Assembly (NCBI RefSeq): GCF_022347545.1
Contig: NZ_JAKREW010000036.1
Coordinates: forward strand, 1 to 45,878
DNA length: 45,878 nt
From: Terribium retamae
GTDB lineage: Bacteria > Pseudomonadota > Alphaproteobacteria > Rhizobiales > Rhizobiaceae
Direction: 5' to 3'
Under the pieces are notes generated by a model. The model made no database searches, was not told the origin of the DNA, and saw only the letters and a list, made by a program, of their open reading frames with translations. Every line of letters starts with the position of its first letter. Position 1 is the stretch's first letter. Made by a program: the position numbers and the translations under genes. Shown in pieces: positions 7,885 to 15,572 of this stretch.

Positions 7885-8988
7885 TCAAACACTTGCTTGC
7901 AATTTCGTCACCGCGGCCACGACCATGTCCTGCTGCTGCTCGGTGAGTTCAGGGAACATCGGCAGGGACAGAACCTCGGCAGCGGCCTTTTCCGCATGCG
8001 GGAACTGGCCCTGCCTGTAGCCGAGGTCGGCGTAGGCGGGCAGCAGGTGCACCGGAATGGGATAGTGGATGCTCGACTGGATCCCCTGAGCAGTCAGCGC
8101 CTCCTGCCAGCGGGCGCGGTCGGGCGTGCGGACGGCATAGATGTGGTAGACATGACGCACATCATCGCGAACAAAGGGGGTCGGCAGGCCCGTGCCGGCG
8201 AACATGGCATCATACCGGGCAGCCATTGCACGGCGCCGTTCGGTCCACAGGTCGAGATATCTGAGCTTTACGCGCAGCACGGAGCCCTGAAGGCCTTCCA
8301 GACGGTAGTTATAGCCCTTGAGTTCGTGATGGTACCTCCGCTCGGCACCCCAGTCGCGCAGCATGCGGACGGCGCGGTTGTGTCCGGCGTTGTCGGTGGT
8401 CAGCATCCCGCCTTCGCCATAGGCGCCGAGGTTCTTTCCGGGATAGAAACTGAAAGCCGCCATGTCGCCGATGGCGCCAACGCGCTTGCCCTTGTATTCG
8501 GCACCGTGCGCCTGGCAGGCATCTTCCAAAACCATGAGGCCGTGTTTCCGGGCGATGGCCAGGATCGGATCCATGTCGGCCGGCTGGCCATACAGGTGGA
8601 TGGGGATGATCGCCTTGGTGGCCGGCGTGATCGCGGCTTCGATCCGGGCCGGGTCGATGGTGTAGGTCGCAGGATCGATATCGACGAGAACCGGGGTCGC
8701 ACCCGTGTAGTAAATGGCCGCCACCGTCGCCACGAAGGTGAAGGGGGAGGTGATCACCTCGTCGCCCGGCCCAATTCCGGCGGACAGCAAGCCTAGATGC
8801 AGGGCGCTGGTGCCTGTGTTGACGCCCACGCCGAAGGCTGCCTCGGAATAGGTGGCGAATTCCTTTTCGAATTCCGCGACTTCGGTCCCCAGGGTGAAAA
8901 GGCAGGTGTCCAGGGTTCGCTGAATGGCGGCATCGACCTCGGGCTTGATCGAGGCGTACTGGGTTTTCAGATCGACGAATGGGATCAC
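7885..8988 (-). CDS. DegT/DnrJ/EryC1 family PLP aminotransferase (WbpE-like sugar 3-aminotransferase)
   Basis: A 367-residue PLP-dependent sugar aminotransferase. IPFVDLKTQYASIKPEVDAA is a classic N-terminus, and the PLP-binding lysine is K185 in FSFYPGKNLGAYGEGG, with D157 in VLEDACQAHGA. The start is GTG 8988, two bases below the TAA of the oxidoreductase, with AAGGGGG upstream inside that gene. The frame is open much further upstream, but that part only overlaps the oxidoreductase. Next to a Gfo/Idh/MocA oxidoreductase and a hexapeptide acetyltransferase, the likely job is 3-amination of a 3-keto UDP-sugar, as in the WbpB-WbpE-WbpD route; that is inference from context. Confidence 0.88.
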   Translation of the reverse strand: MIPFVDLKTQYASIKPEVDAAIQRTLDTCLFTLGTEVAEFEKEFATYSEAAFGVGVNTGTSALHLGLLSAGIGPGDEVITSPFTFVATVAAIYYTGATPVLVDIDPATYTIDPARIEAAITPATKAIIPIHLYGQPADMDPILAIARKHGLMVLEDACQAHGAEYKGKRVGAIGDMAAFSFYPGKNLGAYGEGGMLTTDNAGHNRAVRMLRDWGAERRYHHELKGYNYRLEGLQGSVLRVKLRYLDLWTERRRAMAARYDAMFAGTGLPTPFVRDDVRHVYHIYAVRTPDRARWQEALTAQGIQSSIHYPIPVHLLPAYADLGYRQGQFPHAEKAAAEVLSLPMFPELTEQQQDMVVAAVTKLQASV

Positions 8989-8989
8989 G

Positions 8990-10126
8990 TTACGCGGCCC
9001 CCTTGCGTCGCAGGTGAATTGTTTCGCCGCGCCCGCGCATGGAGCTGGTAGCTGCTTCGATGATTTCCACCACGCGTAGGCCAAGCTGGCCATCGGCGGT
9101 CGGAACCTTCTTTTCGATGATGCAGTCGATCCACTCCTGACCGGCGATGCGCAGGGCCTCGGCGGAGTCGAGCTTGGGCGCCCACATGTCACCTGTCCGG
9201 TAGCCGACGCGCATTTCATGGATCTTGGCCGGATCATCGGTGAAGGAGACACCCTTGTCGTAGACCTTGACCTTCTCGGAAGGCTCGAGATCGTCGTAAG
9301 TGATCATCTTGTTGGAGCCACCAACCAGGATATTGCGCACCTTCACCGGAGCCAGCCAGCTCACATTGATGTGCGCAATCATGCCGGAGTCGTAAAACAG
9401 CGAGATGTAGGCCAGATTCTCCGGGGTGCCGGGGAAATGGTTGATGCCGCTGGCCGAAACCGCGGTCGGATGCTCTTCGAACAGATGGTCGATGATCGCA
9501 AAGTCATGGACTGCCAGGTCGGAGATAACATTCACGTCCTTCTGGAAGAGGCCGAGATTCACCCGGGTGGCGTCGTAATAATAAATTTGGCCGAGGTCGC
9601 CGGCGGCAACGATCTCGCGCATTTTCCGGACTGCGCCGGTATAGATGAAGGTGTGATCGACAATCAGGGTCAATCCGCGCTTGTCGGCTTCGTTGACCAG
9701 CATCCTGGCCTGCAGCGAGGTTTCGGTCATCGGCTTTTCGAGCCAGAGATGCTTGCCGGCCTTCAGCGCCGACATGCCCAGTTCGAAGTGGCTGTTGACC
9801 GGCGTCGCCACCGCGATCGCGTCGATCTCGGGATCCTGGAGCAGAGCCTGGACGTCGCTGGTGGTCTGAACACCCGGATAGCGGCGCTCCACCAACTCGC
9901 GCTTCTTGGGGTCGAGGTCGGCGACTATCCGGACCCGGGCGTCGGGAAGCTCCATGAAGTTGCGCAGGAGGTTCGGGCCCCAGTAGCCGTAACCGATGAT
10001 GCCGATATTGATGATTTTGGGCTGGCTCTCGCCCCAGCTCCGCTCATTGGAGTCCTGGAGGTCTTGTTGAATGCCGGTCGTTGGCTGAGAGGTGAAGCGC
10101 CCGCTGATCGTCAAATGTCGTGCCAT
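8990..10126 (-). CDS. Gfo/Idh/MocA oxidoreductase with a glycosyltransferase-derived N-terminal leader
   Basis: A 378-residue NAD(P)-dependent oxidoreductase. The Rossmann motif GYGYWGPN begins at residue 45, and LWLEKPMTE carries the family EKP motif. WbpB-type members oxidise UDP-sugars at C3. The first 21 residues (MARHLTISGRFTSQPTTGIQ plus one Gln) do not belong to this family: they match the start of the glycosyltransferase at 34540-35670 (MARHWTINGRFLSQPTTGVQ). The DNA homology continues upstream through the promoter region. The native enzyme would start near residue 38 (KIINIGIIGYGYWG). ATG 10126 is preferred because of that match and the upstream GAAGAGG; a GTG at 10186 is also in frame. 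A 19-bp tandem duplication lies across the start region. Confidence 0.87.
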   Translation of the reverse strand: MARHLTISGRFTSQPTTGIQQDLQDSNERSWGESQPKIINIGIIGYGYWGPNLLRNFMELPDARVRIVADLDPKKRELVERRYPGVQTTSDVQALLQDPEIDAIAVATPVNSHFELGMSALKAGKHLWLEKPMTETSLQARMLVNEADKRGLTLIVDHTFIYTGAVRKMREIVAAGDLGQIYYYDATRVNLGLFQKDVNVISDLAVHDFAIIDHLFEEHPTAVSASGINHFPGTPENLAYISLFYDSGMIAHINVSWLAPVKVRNILVGGSNKMITYDDLEPSEKVKVYDKGVSFTDDPAKIHEMRVGYRTGDMWAPKLDSAEALRIAGQEWIDCIIEKKVPTADGQLGLRVVEIIEAATSSMRGRGETIHLRRKGAA

Positions 10127-10262
10127 CTCGACCTCTTCAAGCCATCTCGACCTCTTCAAATTGTTGGTTTGAAGCCGCGAAGTCACGTTGGCCGTTGGGT
10201 CATCAGGACCACACCAGGGTCATCCGGCCAGGCGAGGGCAGGTGCTGGAACTACCTCAAACG
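10065..10262 (-). repeat. Copy A of a diverged direct repeat: glycosyltransferase 5' end and its upstream region
   Basis: This segment pairs with 35609-35795. Within the coding part (10065-10126 against 35609-35670) I count 14 mismatches in 62 ungapped positions, mostly silent. Upstream, blocks such as TTTGAAGCCGCGA, TTGGGTCATC, GGTCATCCGGCCAG and TACCTCAAACG recur in the same order in copy B with small gaps, and the match stops at ACCTCAAACG. Both copies drive minus-strand genes, so they are direct repeats about 25.5 kb apart. Confidence 0.88.
10122..10159 (-). repeat. 19-bp tandem duplication covering RBS and start codon
   Basis: GCCATCTCGACCTCTTCAA occurs exactly twice, at 10122-10140 and 10141-10159. 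On the minus strand each copy carries GAAGAGG and an ATG. The upstream ATG reads Met-Ala-stop; the downstream one (10126) starts the oxidoreductase. The result is a two-codon minicistron in front of the gene. Copy B at 35.6 kb lacks this duplication. Confidence 0.9.
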
Positions 10263-10322
10263 ATATCTTTAATTACGCCAAAGATTGCAGCTCGGCGTAC
10301 GAAACAAGACCGATGAAGGGAG

Positions 10323-10808
10323 TCAGCCAGCCTTTGTGGTCCTAGCATCTCCGACCACGCGGGCGGGCACGCCGGTAGCGATGGCAAAGTCGGGGATGTC
10401 ACGGGTGACGACGGCGCCGGCGCCGATCAGGGCCCGCTCGCCAATGGTCACCCCCGGGGTGATGGTAACGTTGGAGCCAATGGAGGCGCCCTTCCTGACC
10501 AGGGTCGGCTCGACCTTCCAGTCCGCTTCGCTTTGGGCGCTCCCGTCCAGGTTGGTGGCTCGGGGAAGGCGGTCATTGGTGAACATCACGCCGTGGCCGA
10601 TGAAAACCTCGTCCTCGATCGTCACGCCCTCGCAGATGAAGGTGTGTGACGAGATCTTGCAGCGCTCGCCGATGTAGGAATTCTTCTGGATCTCGACGAA
10701 GGCGCCGATGCGCGAGCCATTGCCGACCTCACAGCCGTAAAGGTTCACCAGATCGGGGTGGTGGATGACGACCTCCCCCCGCAGCACCACACTGTCCGAA
10801 ATCGGCAT
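10323..10808 (-). CDS. Hexapeptide-repeat N-acetyltransferase (WbpD/WlbB-like)
   Basis: A 161-residue left-handed beta-helix acetyltransferase. Hexapeptide turns run throughout, for example GNGSRIGAFVEIQKNSYIGE, then FICEGVTIEDEVFIGHGVMF and the C-terminal GVTIGERALIGAGAVVTRDI. The FICEGVTIEDEVFIGHGVMFTND stretch is characteristic of WbpD/WlbB, which acetylate the 3-amino group of UDP-GlcNAc3N-type uronic acids using acetyl-CoA. It heads the minus-strand amino-sugar operon, separated from the oxidoreductase by about 196 bp that carry the repeated glycosyltransferase promoter. A good AGGGGGAAG site precedes the ATG. The plus-strand gene at 10919 diverges from it. Confidence 0.87.
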   Translation of the reverse strand: MPISDSVVLRGEVVIHHPDLVNLYGCEVGNGSRIGAFVEIQKNSYIGERCKISSHTFICEGVTIEDEVFIGHGVMFTNDRLPRATNLDGSAQSEADWKVEPTLVRKGASIGSNVTITPGVTIGERALIGAGAVVTRDIPDFAIATGVPARVVGDARTTKAG

Positions 10809-10918
10809 CGCTTCCCCCTTACGGCCGTCTGTCGGTCGGTCATGGTTTTATGTAACCTGCCTTGTCGCTTGGCAAGCTGTGGCCACTCGGGCAACGTGAT
10901 CGGGCGACCGAGGGAAGG

Positions 10919-12565
10919 ATGGCGGAGACGATAGGATCGGAAACGGAACTGTCCGCCGCAGAGGTGGCGCGCATGCGTCACAACTACGAAGAGTTTCAAG
11001 CCCTTCGACGTGAGGCTGAGCGCTGCCTTGAGGCTGGCGATCTTAACTCCGCCGCAGCCTATGTGGAGGCGGCGGTCACGCTTGCGCGCAAGCGGCACTG
11101 CGGCTTCTATCGCTCCGAACCGCTCGAGCAAATACTGATCGAGATCGCGCGACGGACGCTCCCCGCGAAGCTCGAAGCTGCGCGACCGACGCGGACGAAG
11201 ATCGGCCGCGTGCTGCACGTGGCCACCGTCCTGAACGAGGTCGGCGGCCTGACGCGGATGATGCGCCGCTGGATCGTCGCCGACGAGGAGCGTCATCACT
11301 CTCTAGCCCTGTTGCGCCATCCCGGGCCGACGCCACTGTCGGTGCGCCAGGCCGTGGAGGCTCGCGGCGGCCAGATACACATGATCGGCGCGACGCGCGG
11401 CGGGCCGGTAGAATGGGCCGCGGCGCTCCGGAAGTTGTCGCTGGATTTCGATCTGGTCGTCCTGCACGTCAGCAACGAGGAGACGACGCCGGTCATAGCC
11501 TTCGCCGACGAGCGCAATCGACCGCCCGTGGTGCTGGTCAACCACGCCGACCACGCCTTCTGGGTCGGCCTCTCCGTGTGTGACCTAATCGCAAGTTCAC
11601 GCGTCTCTGGTGAGAGGTTGGTGGTGGAGCGGCGTGGAATACCGGCGGAGCGCCACGTCATCCTGCCGATTCAGATCGATCCACCGCTGCGCAAGTACAA
11701 CCGGGCTGAGGCGCGTCAGAAGCTCGGCCTTTCGGCAGATGGCTCGCTTCTGGTTTCCGTGGCCCGCGGCGTAAAATACCGCACGATGGGCGGAGTCTCG
11801 TTCGCCGACATGCATGTCGAGACGCTCCTGGCGCATCCCGATGCGCGGTTGTTGGTCGTTGGCCCAGGGGAGCCGGCTGACTGGCAAGACGCCATATTGG
11901 CGACTGGCGGGCGGATCATGGGGCGGCCGGAGACACCGGATCCGTCACTCGCCTTCGAGGCGGCCGACATCTATCTCGACTCCCACCCCTTCGTGTCGAT
12001 TACCTCGATGCTGGAAGCGGGCGGGCTGGGCGCGCCCTGCGTGACGCTGTTTCCCTATCCGTCCGATGCCAATGTCATGAGCACCGACATGCCGGGGCTG
12101 GCACCGACCATTGGCTTCGCCACCTCGATGGCGGACTATAACCGTATCCTGGCGGACTGGCTCGCCGACCCTGAGGCCTTACGTCGACGGGGTGATGAGA
12201 CGGCGGCAAACGTCAAGCGGCTGCATACCACGCCGAATTGGTTCGAAAGCCTGGAGGCGCTCTATTCCAGAGCCCTGGCGGTCCCGTCAGTCACGCCGCT
12301 GCACGATACGGGAGCGCCCGCGGACGAGGAGTTCTATGACGGTTATCCCGACATTCTGCTCAACGCGGTGTTTGGCGAGCTCGATAGCGTTGAGGCGATC
12401 CTTAAGCGTTCCCTACGCCTGATGACACTGCCGGAACGGCTCCGGGTCTGGCAGCGCCTGGCGCGTAGCAGGACCTTTGACGGGTCTCGCGACGCAGTGC
12501 GCAACCTGCTGCCCGAATGGCTGCCTCGGTCCGTGAGTCGCCTGAGGGACGGCAGCCGGATGTGA
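10919..12565 (+). CDS. GT-B type glycosyltransferase (family uncertain)
   Basis: A protein of about 548 residues. A charged helical N-terminus of about 80 residues (EELQ/REAERCLEAGDL-like, reminiscent of a TPR-type helix pair) precedes two Rossmann-like halves. The first has VLHVATVLNEVGGLTRMMRR and the second has the nucleotide-sugar side, with LLVVGPGEPADWQDAI, YLDSHPFVSITSMLEAGGLG and APCVTLFP, plus a C-terminal extension of about 80 residues. The SMLEAGGLGAPCVTL region resembles the acceptor/donor loop of GT4/GT41-like enzymes. ATG 10919 is chosen because GAGGGAAGG lies directly before it, although the spacing is tight; ATG 10973 is an alternative. It begins a plus-strand run with a deacetylase and two GT2 genes. 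Confidence 0.7.
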   Translation: MAETIGSETELSAAEVARMRHNYEEFQALRREAERCLEAGDLNSAAAYVEAAVTLARKRHCGFYRSEPLEQILIEIARRTLPAKLEAARPTRTKIGRVLHVATVLNEVGGLTRMMRRWIVADEERHHSLALLRHPGPTPLSVRQAVEARGGQIHMIGATRGGPVEWAAALRKLSLDFDLVVLHVSNEETTPVIAFADERNRPPVVLVNHADHAFWVGLSVCDLIASSRVSGERLVVERRGIPAERHVILPIQIDPPLRKYNRAEARQKLGLSADGSLLVSVARGVKYRTMGGVSFADMHVETLLAHPDARLLVVGPGEPADWQDAILATGGRIMGRPETPDPSLAFEAADIYLDSHPFVSITSMLEAGGLGAPCVTLFPYPSDANVMSTDMPGLAPTIGFATSMADYNRILADWLADPEALRRRGDETAANVKRLHTTPNWFESLEALYSRALAVPSVTPLHDTGAPADEEFYDGYPDILLNAVFGELDSVEAILKRSLRLMTLPERLRVWQRLARSRTFDGSRDAVRNLLPEWLPRSVSRLRDGSRM

Positions 12566-12771
12566 GGTTCAAAAACAGGGTTTGGCACATCGTCGGCCGT
12601 CTGCGACGCCTGGACCGAGACCAAACGATCCCTCGCCACCTTACTGCGTTACCACCATCGCCTGAAGTGGCCGCCGGTTTGGATGAGCGTCTCCTTCGAA
12701 AGGATAAGGCCGATGCGCGCGCCGGGCTCAATATGGCGGCGTTGGCGCGCCGGACATCACAGCTAGTATGA
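12562..12771 (+). CDS. Possible small protein (69 aa), unknown
   Basis: A GTG at 12562 overlaps the stop of the preceding glycosyltransferase as GTGA, and the frame stays open for 69 codons to the TGA at 12771. The product would be basic (starting VRFKNRVWHIVGRLRRLDRD) with no recognisable domain or membrane segment. It bridges the gap to the deacetylase gene. The coupling-type overlap favours a gene; the lack of a recognisable family and the composition do not. It may equally be a decayed 3' extension. Confidence 0.3.
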   Translation: MRFKNRVWHIVGRLRRLDRDQTIPRHLTALPPSPEVAAGLDERLLRKDKADARAGLNMAALARRTSQLV

Positions 12772-12807
12772 GGCTTGCTGTTCGATACTGAAAAACAGAG
12801 GGCGAAA

Positions 12808-13626
12808 GTGGGTACGCTTGCGCGAGCACCGAAGCTTCTGAAGCGGGCTGTCCGCGCATTCGGTGTCGAAAGGCGCCATCTGGTCGGCCCGCGCATGGTC
12901 CTTGAACGTGCAGGCATGTCCGTCCTTGGCCGTCGCGTGCGCCGTTCGGGAGGCCGGATTCTTGCCTACCACTCGGTCGGCCAGCCGCTGATGAACCATA
13001 ACGACGTGCCGCCGAAGCTGTTCCGCCGCCAGCTGGAGTGGGCCACGGCGCAGGGATACCGGTTCGTCCCAGCCTCGGAAATTGCGCGGACGGGGGGCGG
13101 CCCGATGGACCTTGCCATCACCTTCGACGACGGCCTGCGTAGCGTGATGACCGAAGCTGTGCCGATCCTGAAGGATTTCGCAGCGCCTTGGAGCCTCTTC
13201 GTGGTCACCGACTGGAGCGAAGGCATCTCACCCTGGACCACCGACGAAGTTCTGGGCTGGCGCGATCTGGAACGCTTGGCTGCAGATGGCGCCGAAATCG
13301 GCAGCCACTCCGCCACACATCCCGATTTCGGACAGTTGGACGGCCCCGCCGCCCGCGAAGAACTGGAGCGCTCGCGCGCTACGATTGAGGCCCGGCTTGG
13401 CTTTGCACCGACGTCATTCGCAATCCCCCACGGCCAGTCGGCCAACTGGACGCCAGTCGCCATGAGTGAGGCCAAGGCAGCAGGTTATGATCTGGTCTAC
13501 GCACAGGCCGAGGAGACACGCTCGGCTGGCACCATCGCGCGGACCTTCATCACACGCTTCGACAATATGCGGGTATTTTCGGCGGCCCTGTCGGGCGTCT
13601 TCGATCAGTGGGAGGAGTGGGCGTGA
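12808..13626 (+). CDS. Polysaccharide deacetylase (NodB homology, CE4)
   Basis: About 272 residues. The NodB domain is clear: LAITFDDGLRS carries motif 1 (the TFDD metal/base Asp pair, residues about 103-108) and GSHSATHPDF carries motif 2 (HxxxH zinc ligands, about 165-172). FAIPHGQSANWTPVAM is in the place of the later motifs. These enzymes remove N- or O-acetyl groups from sugars, here presumably from the repeat unit or an intermediate. No signal peptide is visible, so action on a cytoplasmic or membrane-bound intermediate is likely. GTG 12808 has GAGGG before it; a TTG at 12775 is an alternative. It overlaps the next GT2 gene. Confidence 0.85.
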   Translation: MGTLARAPKLLKRAVRAFGVERRHLVGPRMVLERAGMSVLGRRVRRSGGRILAYHSVGQPLMNHNDVPPKLFRRQLEWATAQGYRFVPASEIARTGGGPMDLAITFDDGLRSVMTEAVPILKDFAAPWSLFVVTDWSEGISPWTTDEVLGWRDLERLAADGAEIGSHSATHPDFGQLDGPAAREELERSRATIEARLGFAPTSFAIPHGQSANWTPVAMSEAKAAGYDLVYAQAEETRSAGTIARTFITRFDNMRVFSAALSGVFDQWEEWA

Positions 13627-14594
13627 CTATGGCGCGCATCGTTTCAGTCATCGTCCCGACCCGGGACCGTCCTCAGTTCCTAAACCATGCATTGGCGAGT
13701 ATTCGCGCGCTTGAGGGCCCGGATCTGAGGTTCGAGATCCTCGTTGGCGACAACGGCTCTAACCACGAGGCGACCAATAAGGTGACGCAGGCCCACGGAG
13801 CGCGGCATCTTATCGTGACGGCGGCGGGCGCCGGCGCCGCACGCAACGCGGCGATGCGGGCAGCCACGGGGGAGTTCCTGGCCTTCCTGGACGACGATGA
13901 CGTGTGGACCGAGCAACATATACGGCCGCATTTGCAAATCTTCGATCGCCATCCAGAAATCGAAGCGGTCTTCGGCCAGGTGGTGATGACCGATCCTGAT
14001 CTGCGGCCGATCGCGCCCCCCATCCCCGATGATATCCGTTCCGACGGCGATCATCTGAAGATGATGCTGGACGGTTATTTCCCTCAGATCGGAGCCACTA
14101 TGGCGCGTATCGAGGTGCGCGACGCTTACGGTTATTTCGATGAGAGCTTGCTCGCCGACCAGGATTGGGACTGGCATTTGCGCGTCGCCGGCGGGGGGCA
14201 CATGGAGCATGTGGCTGTGCCTTGCGTCTCGTTTCGCCAGCGACCGTCGGGATCCTACGATGCCTTGGTCCTGAGCCGGATTCCCTATACGCGCAAGGTA
14301 TTCATGCGGCACGCCATCCCCGTCTGGCGCAAATGGCGCTCGCCGAAGGAGTGGCTGCATTCTTATTTCGCTACGCTTTTGGGATTCTACACTTATTTCG
14401 CCGATGCGGCGGTGGAGCGGGCGGCCAAGGGAGATGCGAAGGGGGTGCGGTTCGCGGTGCGTCATGCGCTGCTGGTGTTTCCGTTCCGGGCGCTGAGGCA
14501 ACTCCTGATGCCGACGCCGTTGCGCACGGCGTTCTTATGGTCGATCGGCCTGGGTGCGCGCCCGCTGGTCGCCGAAGACGCGAAGTTGGACTGA
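13623..14594 (+). CDS. Glycosyltransferase family 2
   Basis: About 323 residues with a GT-A fold: VSVIVPTRDRPQFLNHALAS at the N-terminus, the nucleotide-sugar/metal motif in FLAFLDDDDVWTEQ, and ADQDWDWHLRVA as the ED-type catalytic region. The long C-terminus is amphipathic with aromatic clusters (SYFATLLGFYTYFADAAVER), suggesting membrane association. The start is ambiguous: GGAGGAG at 13611-13617 suits GTG 13623, which overlaps the deacetylase stop by four bases, better than ATG 13629. The sugar and acceptor cannot be read from sequence. Confidence 0.87.
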   Translation: MTMARIVSVIVPTRDRPQFLNHALASIRALEGPDLRFEILVGDNGSNHEATNKVTQAHGARHLIVTAAGAGAARNAAMRAATGEFLAFLDDDDVWTEQHIRPHLQIFDRHPEIEAVFGQVVMTDPDLRPIAPPIPDDIRSDGDHLKMMLDGYFPQIGATMARIEVRDAYGYFDESLLADQDWDWHLRVAGGGHMEHVAVPCVSFRQRPSGSYDALVLSRIPYTRKVFMRHAIPVWRKWRSPKEWLHSYFATLLGFYTYFADAAVERAAKGDAKGVRFAVRHALLVFPFRALRQLLMPTPLRTAFLWSIGLGARPLVAEDAKLD

Positions 14595-15566
14595 GTGGGC
14601 GTGGGGCTTGACGATCGAATGGATATAGAAGAGGCCAAGACAGCCCCAGGGATCGGTGTGGTTGCCCCTGTCATCAGCATCGTCATCGCCACCCATAACC
14701 GCAGCCACGATGTCTTGGAGAACGTCAACGCCCTGCTGCCGCAATGCGCCGGCCAGCCGGTGGAGGTCATCGTCGTCGACAGTGCCTCGGCGCCGGCGCA
14801 CGCTGCGGTCCTGGAGACCCTGAAGAGGCGCGAGGGACTGACATTCATCCGGCTCGACGAGCCCGGCGTTGCCCGTGCCCGCAATGCGGGTTTCCAGGCC
14901 GGCAAGGGTGAGTGGATTGCGCTGTTGGATGATGACGCCGTGCCGCGCCCCGGCTGGGTAGAGGCGGCGATCACGTACGCGGCGCGCTGTAATCTCCAGA
15001 CCGCCATCCTGGCCGGGCGGGTGATCCCGCACTGGCCTGACGGTGTCGGCAGCCTTGAAATGCCCCCGAGTCAGCTTGGGCCGCGCGCGCGCCTGTTGTT
15101 GTCCGTTGTCGATGAGGATGGCTTCCGCGACACGACCGACCATCCCATCGGCGTCGGCGCCAATATGCTGTTCCGCCGCAATGTGCTGGAAGCGCATGGC
15201 GGGTTCGACATCACGACCGGTCGGGTCGGATCGAACCTTGCCAGCGGGGAGGAGGCCCAGATGATGACCGACCTGATCGGGGCCGGCTATCGCTGCTGGT
15301 ACTCGGACGCCTTCGTGGTTGACCACAAGGTCCATGCCGGCCGCCTGACGCGCGCATGGCTCACGGAGCGTGCCCGCAAGGAAGGTGAGGTGGAATTGAG
15401 GAGCTTGAAAACGCCCGGCCGGAAGAGCCTGCGTGCGATAAAGATGCTCGTCGCCACCCCAATTCTGGCCGTGCTCCAGATGCTCGACCGGCCGGAACAC
15501 GAATATTACCTGCGCCTGAACCACAATCTTGGCCTGCTTCGAAAGCTGTTTGCCCCGGCAAGTTGA
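14595..15566 (+). CDS. Glycosyltransferase family 2
   Basis: About 323 residues, GT-A fold: ISIVIATHNRSHDVLENVNA, the conserved GVARARNAGFQAGKGEWIAL, then LLDDDAVPRPGWVEAA carrying the DxD, and a late SGEEAQMMTDLIGAGYRCWY with the catalytic ED-like acid. The gene follows its neighbour with no gap; GTG 14595 is the first possible start, while GTG 14601 or ATG 14619 would shorten it slightly. It ends seven bases before the convergent acyltransferase gene, closing the plus-strand run. Substrate unknown. Confidence 0.87.
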   Translation: MGVGLDDRMDIEEAKTAPGIGVVAPVISIVIATHNRSHDVLENVNALLPQCAGQPVEVIVVDSASAPAHAAVLETLKRREGLTFIRLDEPGVARARNAGFQAGKGEWIALLDDDAVPRPGWVEAAITYAARCNLQTAILAGRVIPHWPDGVGSLEMPPSQLGPRARLLLSVVDEDGFRDTTDHPIGVGANMLFRRNVLEAHGGFDITTGRVGSNLASGEEAQMMTDLIGAGYRCWYSDAFVVDHKVHAGRLTRAWLTERARKEGEVELRSLKTPGRKSLRAIKMLVATPILAVLQMLDRPEHEYYLRLNHNLGLLRKLFAPAS

Positions 15567-15572
15567 GTGGGC

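Noticed and set aside
7729..8796. Plus-strand 355-codon frame, and the 375-codon one at 9218-10345
   Set aside because: Both lie opposite well-supported minus-strand enzymes (aminotransferase and oxidoreductase) and lack any protein-family character.
14535..15524. Minus-strand 329-codon frame
   Set aside because: Antisense to a GT2 gene with intact DDD motif; no recognisable domain.
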